This document shows, piece after piece, positions 41,092-49,563 of a stretch of 64,000 nt of DNA; position 1 is the first letter of the stretch; each line of letters begins with the position of its first letter. A program made the translations under genes and the position numbers. Below the pieces are notes generated by a model that was not told the DNA's origin, did not search any database, and worked only from the letters and a program-made list of their open reading frames with translations. Where the stretch lies: positions 2,666,001 to 2,730,000 of the forward strand of contig NZ_CP168493.1 of the NCBI RefSeq assembly GCF_042945595.1. Reading direction: 5' to 3'. This DNA comes from Psychrobacillus sp042945595 (GTDB taxonomy: Bacteria > Bacillota > Bacilli > Bacillales_A > Planococcaceae).

Positions 41092-41787
41092 ATGGAATTA
41101 TCTCCTTATTATCAAAAAGATATAGAATGTTTGCATTGTAAAAAGAAATTTAAAACGACAAAGGTCCGATCTAAGTTTGTTAAAGTGGAAGCAAATGAAA
41201 CAGACTTTCAACCAATCTATCAAAATAAAGAGGTAAATCCACTTCTCTATAATGTATTCGTCTGTGAGCATTGCGGTTTTTCATTCACAGAGGACTTCAC
41301 AAAATATTTTACCCCTGGAGTGAAAGAGATAATCCAACAAGAAGTTGCAAATAAATGGGTACCTCACTCTTTTGGAAATGAAAGATCTATTGAAGAAGGA
41401 ATTATGGCTTATAAACTAGGAATTCATATTGGCGCTCTAAAAAAAGAAAAGTTTATCAATTTAGCTGGTTTAGCATTACGGACTGCTTGGTTATATCGAC
41501 TACAAAATAAGGAAGATCAAGAAAAACGATTCATGGAAATTGCACGTGATCGTTACGCAGATTCTTATTCTACGGAAGATTATAACGGAACACAAATGTC
41601 AGAAACACGTGTCCTCTATTTAATAGCAGAATTATCAAGAAGAATTGGTGATATCGAATTTGCAACACGCTATTTTTCTAAAGTAATCGAAAAACAAAGT
41701 ACGTCCATTGAACCAAAAATAATTGAAATGGCAAAAGAACGCTGGCAAGAAATACGCGAGAGTAAAGAAAAAGAAGCCCTGCAATAG
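41092..41787 (+). CDS. DUF2225 family protein
   Basis: The 231-residue protein has two CxxC pairs in its N-terminal third (ECLHCKKKF and VCEHCGFSF), probably a zinc site. An all-helical, TPR-like C-terminal part follows (FINLAGLALRTAWLYRLQNK; then RRIGDIEFATRYFSKVIEKQ). Function unknown. The ATG at 41092 with AAGAGGT upstream is preferred over the GTG at 41074. It is divergent from yutM. A TATAAT at about 41048 may be its -10. Confidence 0.85.
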   Translation: MELSPYYQKDIECLHCKKKFKTTKVRSKFVKVEANETDFQPIYQNKEVNPLLYNVFVCEHCGFSFTEDFTKYFTPGVKEIIQQEVANKWVPHSFGNERSIEEGIMAYKLGIHIGALKKEKFINLAGLALRTAWLYRLQNKEDQEKRFMEIARDRYADSYSTEDYNGTQMSETRVLYLIAELSRRIGDIEFATRYFSKVIEKQSTSIEPKIIEMAKERWQEIRESKEKEALQ

Positions 41788-41796
41788 GCTTCTTTT
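41771..41796. terminator. Terminator overlapping the DUF2225 gene end
   Basis: AAGAAGCC (41771-41778) and GGCTTCTT (41787-41794), then TTCG; the stem begins in the last codons. It serves convergent yutI as well. Confidence 0.75.
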
Positions 41797-41808
41797 CGTT
41801 ATATTCTT

Positions 41809-42042
41809 TTAAAAAACTTGTTCTACTTCTATTATTCCTGGAACTTCTTCCAGTAGTGCACGTTCAATACCTGCTTTTAAAGTAATGGTTGAACTTGGGC
41901 AGCTTCCACAAGCTCCTAAAAGGCGTAGTTTTACAATACCATCTTCAATATCTACAAGTTCACAGTCTCCCCCATCACGAAGTAAAAATGGGCGTAATTT
42001 ATCTAAAACTTCTTGAACTTGTTCATTAATTGTATCAGTCAT
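41809..42042 (-). CDS. yutI: NifU C-terminal domain (Nfu-type) Fe-S scaffold YutI
   Basis: The 77-residue product is a single Nfu domain with the cluster-binding CxxC (GACGSCPSSTITLKAGIE). It likely binds and transfers a 4Fe-4S cluster. It lies beside other Fe-S and redox genes (yutM, yuzD, yutJ), as in B. subtilis. The ATG has GAAAGGAG upstream. Confidence 0.92.
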   Translation of the reverse strand: MTDTINEQVQEVLDKLRPFLLRDGGDCELVDIEDGIVKLRLLGACGSCPSSTITLKAGIERALLEEVPGIIEVEQVF

Positions 42043-42125
42043 ATCTATCGACTCCTTTCACTATAATCATTATAATGTGAAGTAAGAAAAAAATCCAATA
42101 AAGAATTCGAAGGAGATCTGCTAAT

Positions 42126-42458
42126 ATGGGCAATCAAGCATTAAATATAGAAATTTATGGAGCAGACATAATGTGCGCCAGTTGTGTAAATGCACCATCC
42201 TCTAAGGATACATACGAATGGTTGCAAGCAGCCATCGACCGAAAGTTTCCAAATCACCAAATTACATTCACCTATATCGATATCGAACAACCAATTGAGA
42301 ATGAAAAACAGCAAGATATTGCAAACCGAATTGCCGACGATGAATTTTTCTACCCACTTGTTATGATTAATGATGAAGTCGTTGGCGAAGGCTATATTCA
42401 ATTAAAGCCAGTATATGCAGCACTTGAGAAGTATGGGTATACTAGTGAAGTAGAATAA
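42126..42458 (+). CDS. yuzD: DUF1462 family protein YuzD
   Basis: The 110-residue protein has a thioredoxin-like pattern: an early cysteine pair in GADIMCASCVNAPSS, then YTFTYIDIEQP-type and FYPLVMINDEVVGEG strands with the cis-Pro-like YP. Probably a small redox or Fe-S accessory protein; role unknown. It is divergent from yutI. AAGGAGAT precedes the ATG. Confidence 0.85.
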   Translation: MGNQALNIEIYGADIMCASCVNAPSSKDTYEWLQAAIDRKFPNHQITFTYIDIEQPIENEKQQDIANRIADDEFFYPLVMINDEVVGEGYIQLKPVYAALEKYGYTSEVE

Positions 42459-42543
42459 TTAAAATACTTATAAACTGTTGGATGTTTGAGAGTGATAGAT
42501 CGAATATTACTACTTATTGATCGATTAACCATTTAAACAATAA

Positions 42544-42592
42544 TAAAAAGCATCGAAACGCTTATTAAATAAACGTTCCGAAGCTTTTTTTA
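42544..42592. terminator. Terminator between yuzD and yutJ
   Basis: AAAAAGC-A-TCG-AA-ACG pairs, with interior mismatches, with CGT-TC-CGA-A-GCTTTTTT around an AT-rich loop; T-run at the end. Confidence 0.7.
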
Positions 42593-43657
42593 TCCATTAT
42601 GACGCTTATACATCCACAGCAATCCAGATTTCATCAGTCTAGCAATGCGCCCAGTCACTGAAATATCTGCTAAGTAAGCAAAGCCTTGTTTCTTCCCAAG
42701 GGATCCCATAAAACCTTTTAGTTTAATTTCTGGCATTTTTTCTGGCAGAGGCAAGTTCTTCCAACGTGCTTGCAATACTTTCACGATTTGTTCTGCCTGT
42801 TCTTCTGCAAGTTGAGCACTTGGTGCAAAAGGAAGGGATGCACAATCTCCTACTACGAATACATTTTCATATCCAGGTAAATCATGATATTGCGTTAATA
42901 CGACACGACCAGAACTATCTTTTTCGCCTGGTAACGCGCGTACAGGAGCAGCTGGTTGAATCCCTGCTGTCCAAACGACAACATCCACAGGTATTATTTC
43001 TTCATGATTGTATAATTTATTTGTTTCAACTTTTGTTATATTTGAGTTGCTCACAATTTCTACATCATTTGAATCAAACCATTTTTTTACATAATTACTT
43101 AAACGCTCTGGAAAATCTCTTAAAACACGTGGACTGCGGTCAAATAATTTAATTCTTAAATCTGGACGACTTTCACGCAGTTCACTAGCAAGCTCAATTC
43201 CACTTAGGCCGGCTCCAACAATTCCTACAACAGAGCCTGACTGTAAACCTCCTAGCTTGCTGTAAGTATCACGAGAACGTCCAATCGTTTGAATACTATA
43301 CGTAAATTCATCCGCACCAGGTACTCCGTGATATTTATCCTCACAACCAAGACCGATTATTAAATCATCGTATTTAATTGCTTGTCCATCTGCTAACAAT
43401 ACTTCTTTACTTTCCACATCAATTTCTAGAATTTCACCATATTTAATCGTTAATTTTTGGTTTTCAGGAAATGCCACACGGATTTCATTATCTGGAGATG
43501 TTCCAGCTGCCAACGCATAAAATTCTGTCTTCAAACTATGAAATGGCGTTCGGTCTATTAATGTGATTTCTACATCATCTGGTAAATTGTTTGGCAATAA
43601 GCGAAGTAAAACGCGCATATTACCGTATCCTCCACCTAACAATACTAATTTTCGCAT
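42590..43657 (-). CDS. yutJ: NDH-2-like FAD oxidoreductase YutJ
   Basis: A 355-residue paralogue of YumB. The FAD-binding start is MRKLVLLGGGYGNMRVLLRL; the NAD-binding part is GSVVGIVGAGLSGIELASEL; ENVFVVGDCASLPFAPSAQLAEEQA closes the FAD site. The ATG at 43657 is preferred over the TTG at 43672 (GAGG upstream; length equals B. subtilis YutJ). The quinone-binding C-terminal end differs from YumB, so the electron acceptor may differ. Confidence 0.9.
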   Translation of the reverse strand: MRKLVLLGGGYGNMRVLLRLLPNNLPDDVEITLIDRTPFHSLKTEFYALAAGTSPDNEIRVAFPENQKLTIKYGEILEIDVESKEVLLADGQAIKYDDLIIGLGCEDKYHGVPGADEFTYSIQTIGRSRDTYSKLGGLQSGSVVGIVGAGLSGIELASELRESRPDLRIKLFDRSPRVLRDFPERLSNYVKKWFDSNDVEIVSNSNITKVETNKLYNHEEIIPVDVVVWTAGIQPAAPVRALPGEKDSSGRVVLTQYHDLPGYENVFVVGDCASLPFAPSAQLAEEQAEQIVKVLQARWKNLPLPEKMPEIKLKGFMGSLGKKQGFAYLADISVTGRIARLMKSGLLWMYKRHNG

Positions 43658-43784
43658 AATATTATCCCTCAACTTTCAATGTCTCTTCAAATTATAAATG
43701 ATTGTGATGGTTTTCACAATAAGACTTCTAAATTGACGGATGAATTAAAATAGAGTAGCATGACGGAGTAATGAGGTGACAACT

Positions 43785-44021
43785 ATGAATCCAATGGTTG
43801 AATTTTGTATAAGCAACCTTGCAAATGGTTCTCAGGAAGCATTTGATATTTTGGAACAAGACCCCAATTTAGATGTATTAGAGTATGGTTGTTTAAGCTA
43901 CTGCTCACTGTGTTCTGAAACTTTTTTTGCTATTGTAAACGGTGATGTGGTGGAAGCAGAAACGCCTAGTGAACTTGTAAAAAACATATATAAATACATC
44001 GAGGAAAATCCTTTATTTTAA
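43785..44021 (+). CDS. yuzB: DUF1450 family protein YuzB
   Basis: The 78-residue protein has several cysteines in YGCLSYCSLCSETFFAIVNG, a pattern typical of DUF1450. Function unknown; a metal or redox role is plausible. The ATG at 43785 follows GAGGTG and gives the usual length; the GTG at 43776 is rejected. A strong terminator follows. Confidence 0.87.
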   Translation: MNPMVEFCISNLANGSQEAFDILEQDPNLDVLEYGCLSYCSLCSETFFAIVNGDVVEAETPSELVKNIYKYIEENPLF

Positions 44022-44050
44022 AAGACTGCAGAGTAATCTGCAGTCTTTTT
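44020..44050. terminator. Terminator between yuzB and yutF
   Basis: AAAGACTGCAGA (44021-44032), loop GTAA, TCTGCAGTCTTT (44037-44048), with A- and T-runs on either side. Confidence 0.9.
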
Positions 44051-44813
44051 ACTTTATCCATTCACTTAAAGATTGCAGTAGGTATGTTGGTTTCTCCACC
44101 TGTTGCTGCACATCTTCTGTTAGAGTGACTCCGCTATTGACATGGGCCGTATGAATGCCCATCCGAATTCCTGTCAAAATATCTGTCTCGTAATTATCAC
44201 CAATCATAACCATTTCGTCTTTATGAAAGCCATATTCTTTTAGAATAAGTTCCAACATAAACGGTTGCGGTTTCCCCATAAATAGGGCTTCCACACCAGT
44301 TGAGTGTTCTACAAGTTTTGTGAAAGCTCCATTTCCAGGTAGAAATCCTCTCTCAGTAGGGAAAGCATGATCACTATTTGTAGATAAAAATACTGCTCCT
44401 GCATGAACCGAGAGACAAGCATTGGCAAGCTTGTCATAATTGATGTCATGATCAATTCCCATCACAACGACTTCAGCTAACTCTTCTGTTCGGTCAATTC
44501 GTTTCATGTCTAGCGCATCTTGTAATCCATTTTCTCCAATCATAAACACAGACTTCCCATGATAATGTTCATCAATATAATTAGCAGCTGCAATAGAAGA
44601 AGAGATTATATGATCTTCATTCGTATGGATATCCATATGCACAAGCTTTTGCTGTAATTGTTTTTGTGTCATGGAAGAATTGTTCGTCACAAAAAAAGGA
44701 TCAATTCCTTTTCCTTGTAAATGGTGAACAAATTCAATTGCTTCTTTTATAGGAGTCTTCCCTTTATATACAGTGCCATCTAAATCTAAACAATAGGCCT
44801 TATAATGTGACAT
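44049..44813 (-). CDS. yutF: HAD-superfamily phosphatase YutF (NagD type)
   Basis: The 254-residue protein has the HAD motifs: DLDGTVYKGK (nucleophile Asp 10), FVTNNSS, and MGKPQPFMLELILKEYG with MVMIGDNYETDILTGI. NagD-like enzymes dephosphorylate sugar phosphates or nucleotides. It overlaps yutE upstream by 14 bases, so the two are translationally coupled. Confidence 0.92.
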   Translation of the reverse strand: MSHYKAYCLDLDGTVYKGKTPIKEAIEFVHHLQGKGIDPFFVTNNSSMTQKQLQQKLVHMDIHTNEDHIISSSIAAANYIDEHYHGKSVFMIGENGLQDALDMKRIDRTEELAEVVVMGIDHDINYDKLANACLSVHAGAVFLSTNSDHAFPTERGFLPGNGAFTKLVEHSTGVEALFMGKPQPFMLELILKEYGFHKDEMVMIGDNYETDILTGIRMGIHTAHVNSGVTLTEDVQQQVEKPTYLLQSLSEWIK

Positions 44814-45261
44814 TAGAATCCTCTGGTAAAAAAGCGGAGACAGGACCTAATTCATTCTCTAAATAATTCTCCACCATTGATGGAAATTGTTTTAAATAAG
44901 GAAGATTAGAAAGTAATACTTGTGCTAATTGCGTATGATCGATGGAATGAAAATCACGGACAAGTACTTTTCTATAATCAATTACTTCTTTTAAAGGAGC
45001 ATCCATCGCTGTTGTTATTACTTTTTCGTCTGTCAAAATGTCTATAATGTCATCGTAACCGCCTGGATCTCGCATGATGAAACCGTCAATCATGGAGTTT
45101 CCTATATCTATAATGGACTCAATCAAATTTTGGCCGAGCCGTTCAAGTGCTAGCTTCGACACTTCATCTTGATTCCAGTCTGTTCTATCTTCGAGTAATT
45201 TAATTAATGCATTCATATGAGTAATAGTCGTTTTTATTTTTTTTCGATCCACAAAATACAT
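44800..45261 (-). CDS. yutE: HepT-like (DUF86) protein YutE
   Basis: The 153-residue all-helical protein has the HepT/DUF86 pattern (ALERLGQNLIESIIDIGNSM; then DYRKVLVRDFHSID near residue 110). In toxic HepT proteins the motif is Rx4HxY; here the aligned stretch reads R-KVLV-R-D-F, so the histidine and tyrosine positions appear replaced. No MntA-type nucleotidyltransferase partner lies nearby; the gene is instead coupled to yutF. A housekeeping role is more likely than a toxin role. Confidence 0.85.
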   Translation of the reverse strand: MYFVDRKKIKTTITHMNALIKLLEDRTDWNQDEVSKLALERLGQNLIESIIDIGNSMIDGFIMRDPGGYDDIIDILTDEKVITTAMDAPLKEVIDYRKVLVRDFHSIDHTQLAQVLLSNLPYLKQFPSMVENYLENELGPVSAFLPEDSNVTL

Positions 45262-45346
45262 CGAAATGCCTCCTAATTTTTGTTCGGTTGATATTAAGTT
45301 CTATTCTATAGTACCATATTTAAAGGATAGGAAGGAGTGTTACATA

Positions 45347-45613
45347 GTGGAACGATTTTTCTTGTATGATGATGTAGAAGATACAAAAACAAGGTTCGTT
45401 GGATTTACGGGTGATTCTCAACGCTATGATTTAGCTGTTGTACAAAGTTCTCGCTTTTTCGGAAAAGTTCTCGTGATGGATATCCAATATGGCCGAGCTG
45501 CTATTTTAGGACCTGATGATTTAGAAGAACCAGGTTATTTAGAGCATATATATAATAGAACCGAAGTCGAAGCAGAGGAATTAAGGGATTACTTAAGAGA
45601 ATTACTAAATTAG
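45347..45613 (+). CDS. DUF3055 family protein
   Basis: The 88-residue protein begins MERFFLYDDVEDTKTRFVGF and continues QRYDLAVVQSSRFFGKVLVM, then AAILGPDDLEEPGYLEH, matching DUF3055. Function unknown. The frame opens at 45266, but GTG at 45347 has GAAGGAG nine bases upstream and gives the family's usual start. It is divergent from yutE. A truncated hairpin repeat follows the stop. Confidence 0.85.
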   Translation: MERFFLYDDVEDTKTRFVGFTGDSQRYDLAVVQSSRFFGKVLVMDIQYGRAAILGPDDLEEPGYLEHIYNRTEVEAEELRDYLRELLN

Positions 45614-45700
45614 AATACGCAAGCGTCCTTTTAGTGCACCAGTTCATCACCAATTCCCAAGTGCTTTGGACTAAACATTGGCTACACTATTAACGAAGAC
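45614..45700 (+). repeat. Dispersed intergenic hairpin repeat, truncated copy 5
   Basis: GCAAGCGTCCTTTTAGTGCACC, then AAGTGCTTTGGACTAAACAT and TGGCTACACTATTAACG match the first blocks of copies 1-4. The central hairpin and the rest are absent. As with the others, it directly follows a + strand gene. Confidence 0.75.
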
Positions 45701-45756
45701 TTTTATGGAGGATAAGGTAAGTACCAGAAGCATATTGCATTACTTTTTTAGCACTG

Positions 45757-45895
45757 TTGATTGGAGCGGAAGGCGGCGACTCGGGAAAAGCGTGTCCAGG
45801 TGAGACCCTACAGCGAAGCGAGGAGGCTCACGAACAGCCCGCGTAAAGCGTACACCTGCAGTGGAAATCAACCTGTTCATAGCATAAAAAAAACC
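45757..45895 (+). repeat. GC-rich intergenic repeat, best-preserved copy
   Basis: GATTGGAGCGGAAGGCGGCG starts the element; GGAAAAGCGTGTCCAGGTGA, GCGAAGCGAGGAGGCTCACG and GCGTACACCTGCAGTGGAAA follow. I recognise this as a repeat common between genes of Bacillaceae and Planococcaceae. Degenerate copies lie at 985-1185 and 24793-24930. No conserved reading frame. Confidence 0.8.
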
Positions 45896-45904
45896 TTGAG
45901 CAGA

Positions 45905-46261
45905 TCATAAATGATTCTGCTCAATGTTTTCTTGTTCTAATTCATCTGTTTCAACTGGCACTATTTTTGGTGCAACACCTGTTTTTTTTATTAAAAAATA
46001 TGCGCAGCCAAAATTACAATATTCATACAAGTAATCTTTCATTGTACTTATTTTTGTATCAAATGTAGCTTTATTATTTCGATCCTCAAAAAAGCCCTTT
46101 AATCGGAGTTGATTGTATCCCCAGTCTCCCATAATATAGTCGTATTTAGATAATATTTCACTATATCTTTCTAAAAAAGCTTCTTCTTTAAATGCTTCAC
46201 GGTAATCCTCTACGACTTCATATGTGTATCCCTCAGCAATAATCACTCCATCACCATCCAT
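45905..46261 (-). CDS. yutD: DUF1027 family protein YutD
   Basis: The 118-residue protein has the YutD signature: YEVVEDYREAFKEEAFLERY, then LSKYDYIMGDWGYNQLRLKG and YLYEYCNFGCAYFLIKK (two cysteines). Function unknown, conserved beside lipA. Its ATG overlaps the lipA stop codon by one base (TAATG), so the two are translationally coupled. Confidence 0.9.
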   Translation of the reverse strand: MDGDGVIIAEGYTYEVVEDYREAFKEEAFLERYSEILSKYDYIMGDWGYNQLRLKGFFEDRNNKATFDTKISTMKDYLYEYCNFGCAYFLIKKTGVAPKIVPVETDELEQENIEQNHL

Positions 46262-47196
46262 TAGCTATTTTGAGTAGCGAGTTGTTCCTCACCTTGTGCT
46301 TGTCTTTGTTTCGCAGCAGCATTCACTTGTTCATCTGCATGATAACTACTTCTTACAAGAGGGCCAGCTTCACAATGTGAGAATCCTTTACTCATTGCAA
46401 TTTTACGTAATTCACCAAACTCAGCAGGTGAATAATATTTTAACACTGGTAAGTGTTTTTTCGATGGTTGTAAATACTGACCAATTGTCATAATGTCTAC
46501 GTTATTTGCACGTAAGTCATCCATTACTTCTAATATTTCTTCATGCGTTTCTCCTAAACCTAACATTAAAGAAGATTTAGTAGGAATAGTTGGTTGCATT
46601 TCTTTTGCACGACGCAATAACTCCAGTGATCGATCGTATTTTGCTCTTGCGCGTACTCTAGGAGTTAAACGGCGCACTGTCTCGATATTATGATTCAAAA
46701 TATCTGGTTTCGCATCCATAATGTTACGGATATTCTGTTCAATTCCACCCATATCAGAAGGTAATACTTCAATAGAAGTAAATGGGTTTTTACGGCGAAT
46801 AGCACGAATCGTTTCAGCAAATACTTCGGAACCGCCGTCTTTTAGATCATCACGAGCAACTGCTGTAACGACAACATGCTTTAAGTTCATAATAACAACA
46901 GAATCTGCCACACGTTCTGGTTCTGCTAAATCTAGCTCCGTTGGAAGACCTGTTTTGACTGCACAAAAACGGCATGCACGCGTACAAACTGCTCCAAGAA
47001 TCATGAAAGTAGCTGTTCGACGTGAACCCCAGCATTCGTGAATATTTGGACATCTTGCTTCTTCACAAACTGTATGTAAATTGTTTTCACGCATTAACTT
47101 TTTTAGACCTTTATAGTCTTCATTTGTATTTAACTTTATTTTTAGCCAATCAGGCTTACGTTGATGCTCTGTTTTCGTTGGTTTACACGATGTCAT
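46261..47196 (-). CDS. lipA: Lipoyl synthase LipA
   Basis: Radical SAM enzyme of 311 residues that inserts two sulfur atoms into octanoyl groups on GcvH and 2-oxoacid dehydrogenase subunits. Both Fe-S sites are complete: auxiliary cluster C44-x4-C49-x5-C55 and radical SAM cluster C71-x3-C75-x2-C78. The C-terminal CEAGPLVRSSYHADEQV holds the conserved serine ligand. Its substrate gene gcvH lies about 16 kb away in this window and the suf operon supplying clusters is nearby. The ribosome binding site is weak (GGGG). Confidence 0.96.
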   Translation of the reverse strand: MTSCKPTKTEHQRKPDWLKIKLNTNEDYKGLKKLMRENNLHTVCEEARCPNIHECWGSRRTATFMILGAVCTRACRFCAVKTGLPTELDLAEPERVADSVVIMNLKHVVVTAVARDDLKDGGSEVFAETIRAIRRKNPFTSIEVLPSDMGGIEQNIRNIMDAKPDILNHNIETVRRLTPRVRARAKYDRSLELLRRAKEMQPTIPTKSSLMLGLGETHEEILEVMDDLRANNVDIMTIGQYLQPSKKHLPVLKYYSPAEFGELRKIAMSKGFSHCEAGPLVRSSYHADEQVNAAAKQRQAQGEEQLATQNS

Positions 47197-47332
47197 TATT
47201 TTTTCGACCCCATTCTAAAAAAAACTAACTACACTGTTGACAATGTAACATATTATTTAATTTCAAACAACCTAATCATATCTCGAAAACCTAGTTTTCT
47301 CATAGAAAAAAAGGGTATATTATATACCCTAC

Positions 47333-48097
47333 TTAATTGTTTGGAGTTGTATTAGGTATTTCCACTGAAGGGCGGATCCCCTCTCCTTTCGTGTAAAAAT
47401 TTGGAACCTGCCCTTGGACTAATCCCATTGCCACTGGAATTGTTTGCTCAACTTCACTCATTTTACTTGCGAGTGGCACAATAATTTGGACATTTACTTT
47501 TATTCGAATCTTTATTTCAACTAAGGCACTGTTAATCCCAAACTCTGTAATGCTCGATTCTACCGTAGATTGTACATTTCCTATTACATGAAATCTTATG
47601 GGAATTTTCGGACCTAAGTTACCAATAAGCGGAATATTAGTTGCTTCTGCCAATGGAACATAAAACACCACTCCACCTTTGTCTTCCATTGCATGCTCAT
47701 CATATTCAATATCATCTAAATAAGGTAAACTGGATAGATTTCCTCTTTCCGCTTGTTCTAAATGATATTGCACTAAGCTATTCGTTTCGGATAGTTTCTT
47801 AGTAATGATATCCGTATTAAATTTCATGGTTTGCATATTTTTGCTACCAGACGGAACCTCATCCATAATATCATTTACATCTAATACAATTTTTGAGTTC
47901 TCATTAACCGCTTTACTAATGACCATGGAAGCAATTTTAGTAGTTTGAATTTCCGCGTATTGAAGGAAAGTAGGAGTTAATCTACTATTGACCCAATATA
48001 ATAAACCTGCAATGGAAAGTATAAAACAAGTCAAAAAAATGGCCAATTTACGCTGATTCGTAAAAAATATGAAACGTTTCTTTTTTCTATAAAACAG
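47333..48097 (-). CDS. yunB: Sporulation protein YunB
   Basis: The protein has one N-terminal membrane segment and an extracytoplasmic domain (VPLAEATNIPLIGNLGPKIP; then STVESSITEFGINSALVEIK; GLVQGQVPNFYTKG). YunB is a SigE-dependent sporulation protein in B. subtilis. No ATG, GTG or TTG stands at the expected start: the first TTG (48046) would cut off a basic leader FYRKKKRFIFFTNQRK, and its upstream frame is open. A CTG at 48097, six bases after GGGGGA, gives 254 residues, the usual length. Confidence 0.8.
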   Translation of the reverse strand: MFYRKKKRFIFFTNQRKLAIFLTCFILSIAGLLYWVNSRLTPTFLQYAEIQTTKIASMVISKAVNENSKIVLDVNDIMDEVPSGSKNMQTMKFNTDIITKKLSETNSLVQYHLEQAERGNLSSLPYLDDIEYDEHAMEDKGGVVFYVPLAEATNIPLIGNLGPKIPIRFHVIGNVQSTVESSITEFGINSALVEIKIRIKVNVQIIVPLASKMSEVEQTIPVAMGLVQGQVPNFYTKGEGIRPSVEIPNTTPNN

Positions 48098-48155
48098 AAA
48101 AAATCCCCCTAATTACTTATATGTAATGGAAGGATTTTATATGTGAATTAACTTT

Positions 48156-49508
48156 TCATTCTTGTTGTTTTCCATACCACTTCATAACATCCCGTATGAA
48201 CTCTGGCATAAAATATTGTTTGTTTGCAAATTTAAATGCAGGAAAAAAATAACCAAAAGTAAACATATCTAACGTTGCAAGAGCATACGTTTTTTCTAGT
48301 TGAATAATTTCTCCCTTTACATAAACGTCACCATTATTCTGTTCAGTTAATCCCTCAAATTGCATGGTACCCAAATATTCACCTCTAAATCCCAATCCTT
48401 TTACTTCGAGAAGTGGCCATTGTTCATTTTTGGATAGATGAATCGTTTCTAACAATTCTACTCCAGTTAACGTGATAACGCACGGATTTATTGGATGAGG
48501 TAATAGTTTATGTAAATCACTAGCAGTAATATTCCCTTTTGGTAAATCTGTTAAGAAAATACCTGCAGGAAATATCGCACAATCAGCCCCTGTAAATGCT
48601 AAAAGCGCTTTTCCAAAGTAATCAGACATATTAGAGGAATGAAACCAATCTTTCTTTAAAAATATAGAGTTTTGAAAGAGTATAGTAGCTAATTTTTGCT
48701 CCCCAATCCGCTTCCATGTTTCCAATTGCTCTAAATCATTAGTAGGTTTATGAAGATCTTCTACTGGATATAGGGCTGCCTTTTTAGAGATAATTCGTTT
48801 ACAGCTATGGTCATAATCCAAGGTAACATGACCTATATAGGCTCCATATTTACCTGCAGCGGCTTGTAGTGTTCCATTTACCATTTTTCCTTCTTCAAAA
48901 AAGTGGTGTGTATGTGAACCAAAAATAACATCAATTTGGGGAATTTGTTCGGAAATTAATTCGTCTTGCGATATCCCTAAATGCGACATACACAGGATAA
49001 TATCCACTTTATTCTCCATTTCCTCACAAACTTCTTTTAATCGACTTATCGGTTGTTGAGTATGCCATCCTAACTTTTCATAATAAATGCCAAAATTAGC
49101 TGTAGCGGCTACAATTCCTATTCGTATACCAGAAGGAGTTTCATGGATTTTATAGGGCAACATCCATGAAGGAATTGCTCCGTCTTGATTTGTAAAATTG
49201 GATACAATGACCTCAAAGTTCGCATCCGTGTAGAGATTTTCCAATTCCTCATGACTTAAAGTTATTCCTTCGTTATTGCCAATTGTGACATAATCATAAC
49301 TAGCTGCATTCAACAACTCAACATTCCCTCTACCAAGTGTACCTTCAGTGAAAATATTTGATCGATCGATATGATCACCGATATCTAAAATAAGCACAGT
49401 ATCATGCATCGCTCGTCTTTCAGAGAGAAACTGATGAATTGTTGGCCAGTTTTCTAAGTGACTATGCAAATCATTCGTATGATAAATTTGAATTGTTTCT
49501 CTCAACAT
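48156..49508 (-). CDS. yunD: Metallophosphatase / 5'-nucleotidase family protein YunD
   Basis: The 450-residue protein has the calcineurin-like metal-binding motifs: YHTNDLHSHLEN, LDIGDHIDRSN, GNNEGITLS and FGSHTHHFFEEG. A 5'-nucleotidase C-terminal domain follows (about residues 270-420). No signal peptide is seen, so it is probably cytosolic. Substrates are likely nucleotides or cyclic nucleotides. The ATG at 49508 with AAGGTGGG upstream is preferred over the frame start at 49544. Confidence 0.9.
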   Translation of the reverse strand: MLRETIQIYHTNDLHSHLENWPTIHQFLSERRAMHDTVLILDIGDHIDRSNIFTEGTLGRGNVELLNAASYDYVTIGNNEGITLSHEELENLYTDANFEVIVSNFTNQDGAIPSWMLPYKIHETPSGIRIGIVAATANFGIYYEKLGWHTQQPISRLKEVCEEMENKVDIILCMSHLGISQDELISEQIPQIDVIFGSHTHHFFEEGKMVNGTLQAAAGKYGAYIGHVTLDYDHSCKRIISKKAALYPVEDLHKPTNDLEQLETWKRIGEQKLATILFQNSIFLKKDWFHSSNMSDYFGKALLAFTGADCAIFPAGIFLTDLPKGNITASDLHKLLPHPINPCVITLTGVELLETIHLSKNEQWPLLEVKGLGFRGEYLGTMQFEGLTEQNNGDVYVKGEIIQLEKTYALATLDMFTFGYFFPAFKFANKQYFMPEFIRDVMKWYGKQQE

Positions 49509-49563
49509 GCTCCCACCTTTTTGATATCTAGCCTTAGAGGGCAATGACTTACCCTATCTTCAC

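Noticed and set aside
45266..45346. An N-terminal extension of the DUF3055 protein
   Set aside because: It has no ribosome binding site at its start; GTG 45347 has GAAGGAG nine bases upstream and the family's start sequence.
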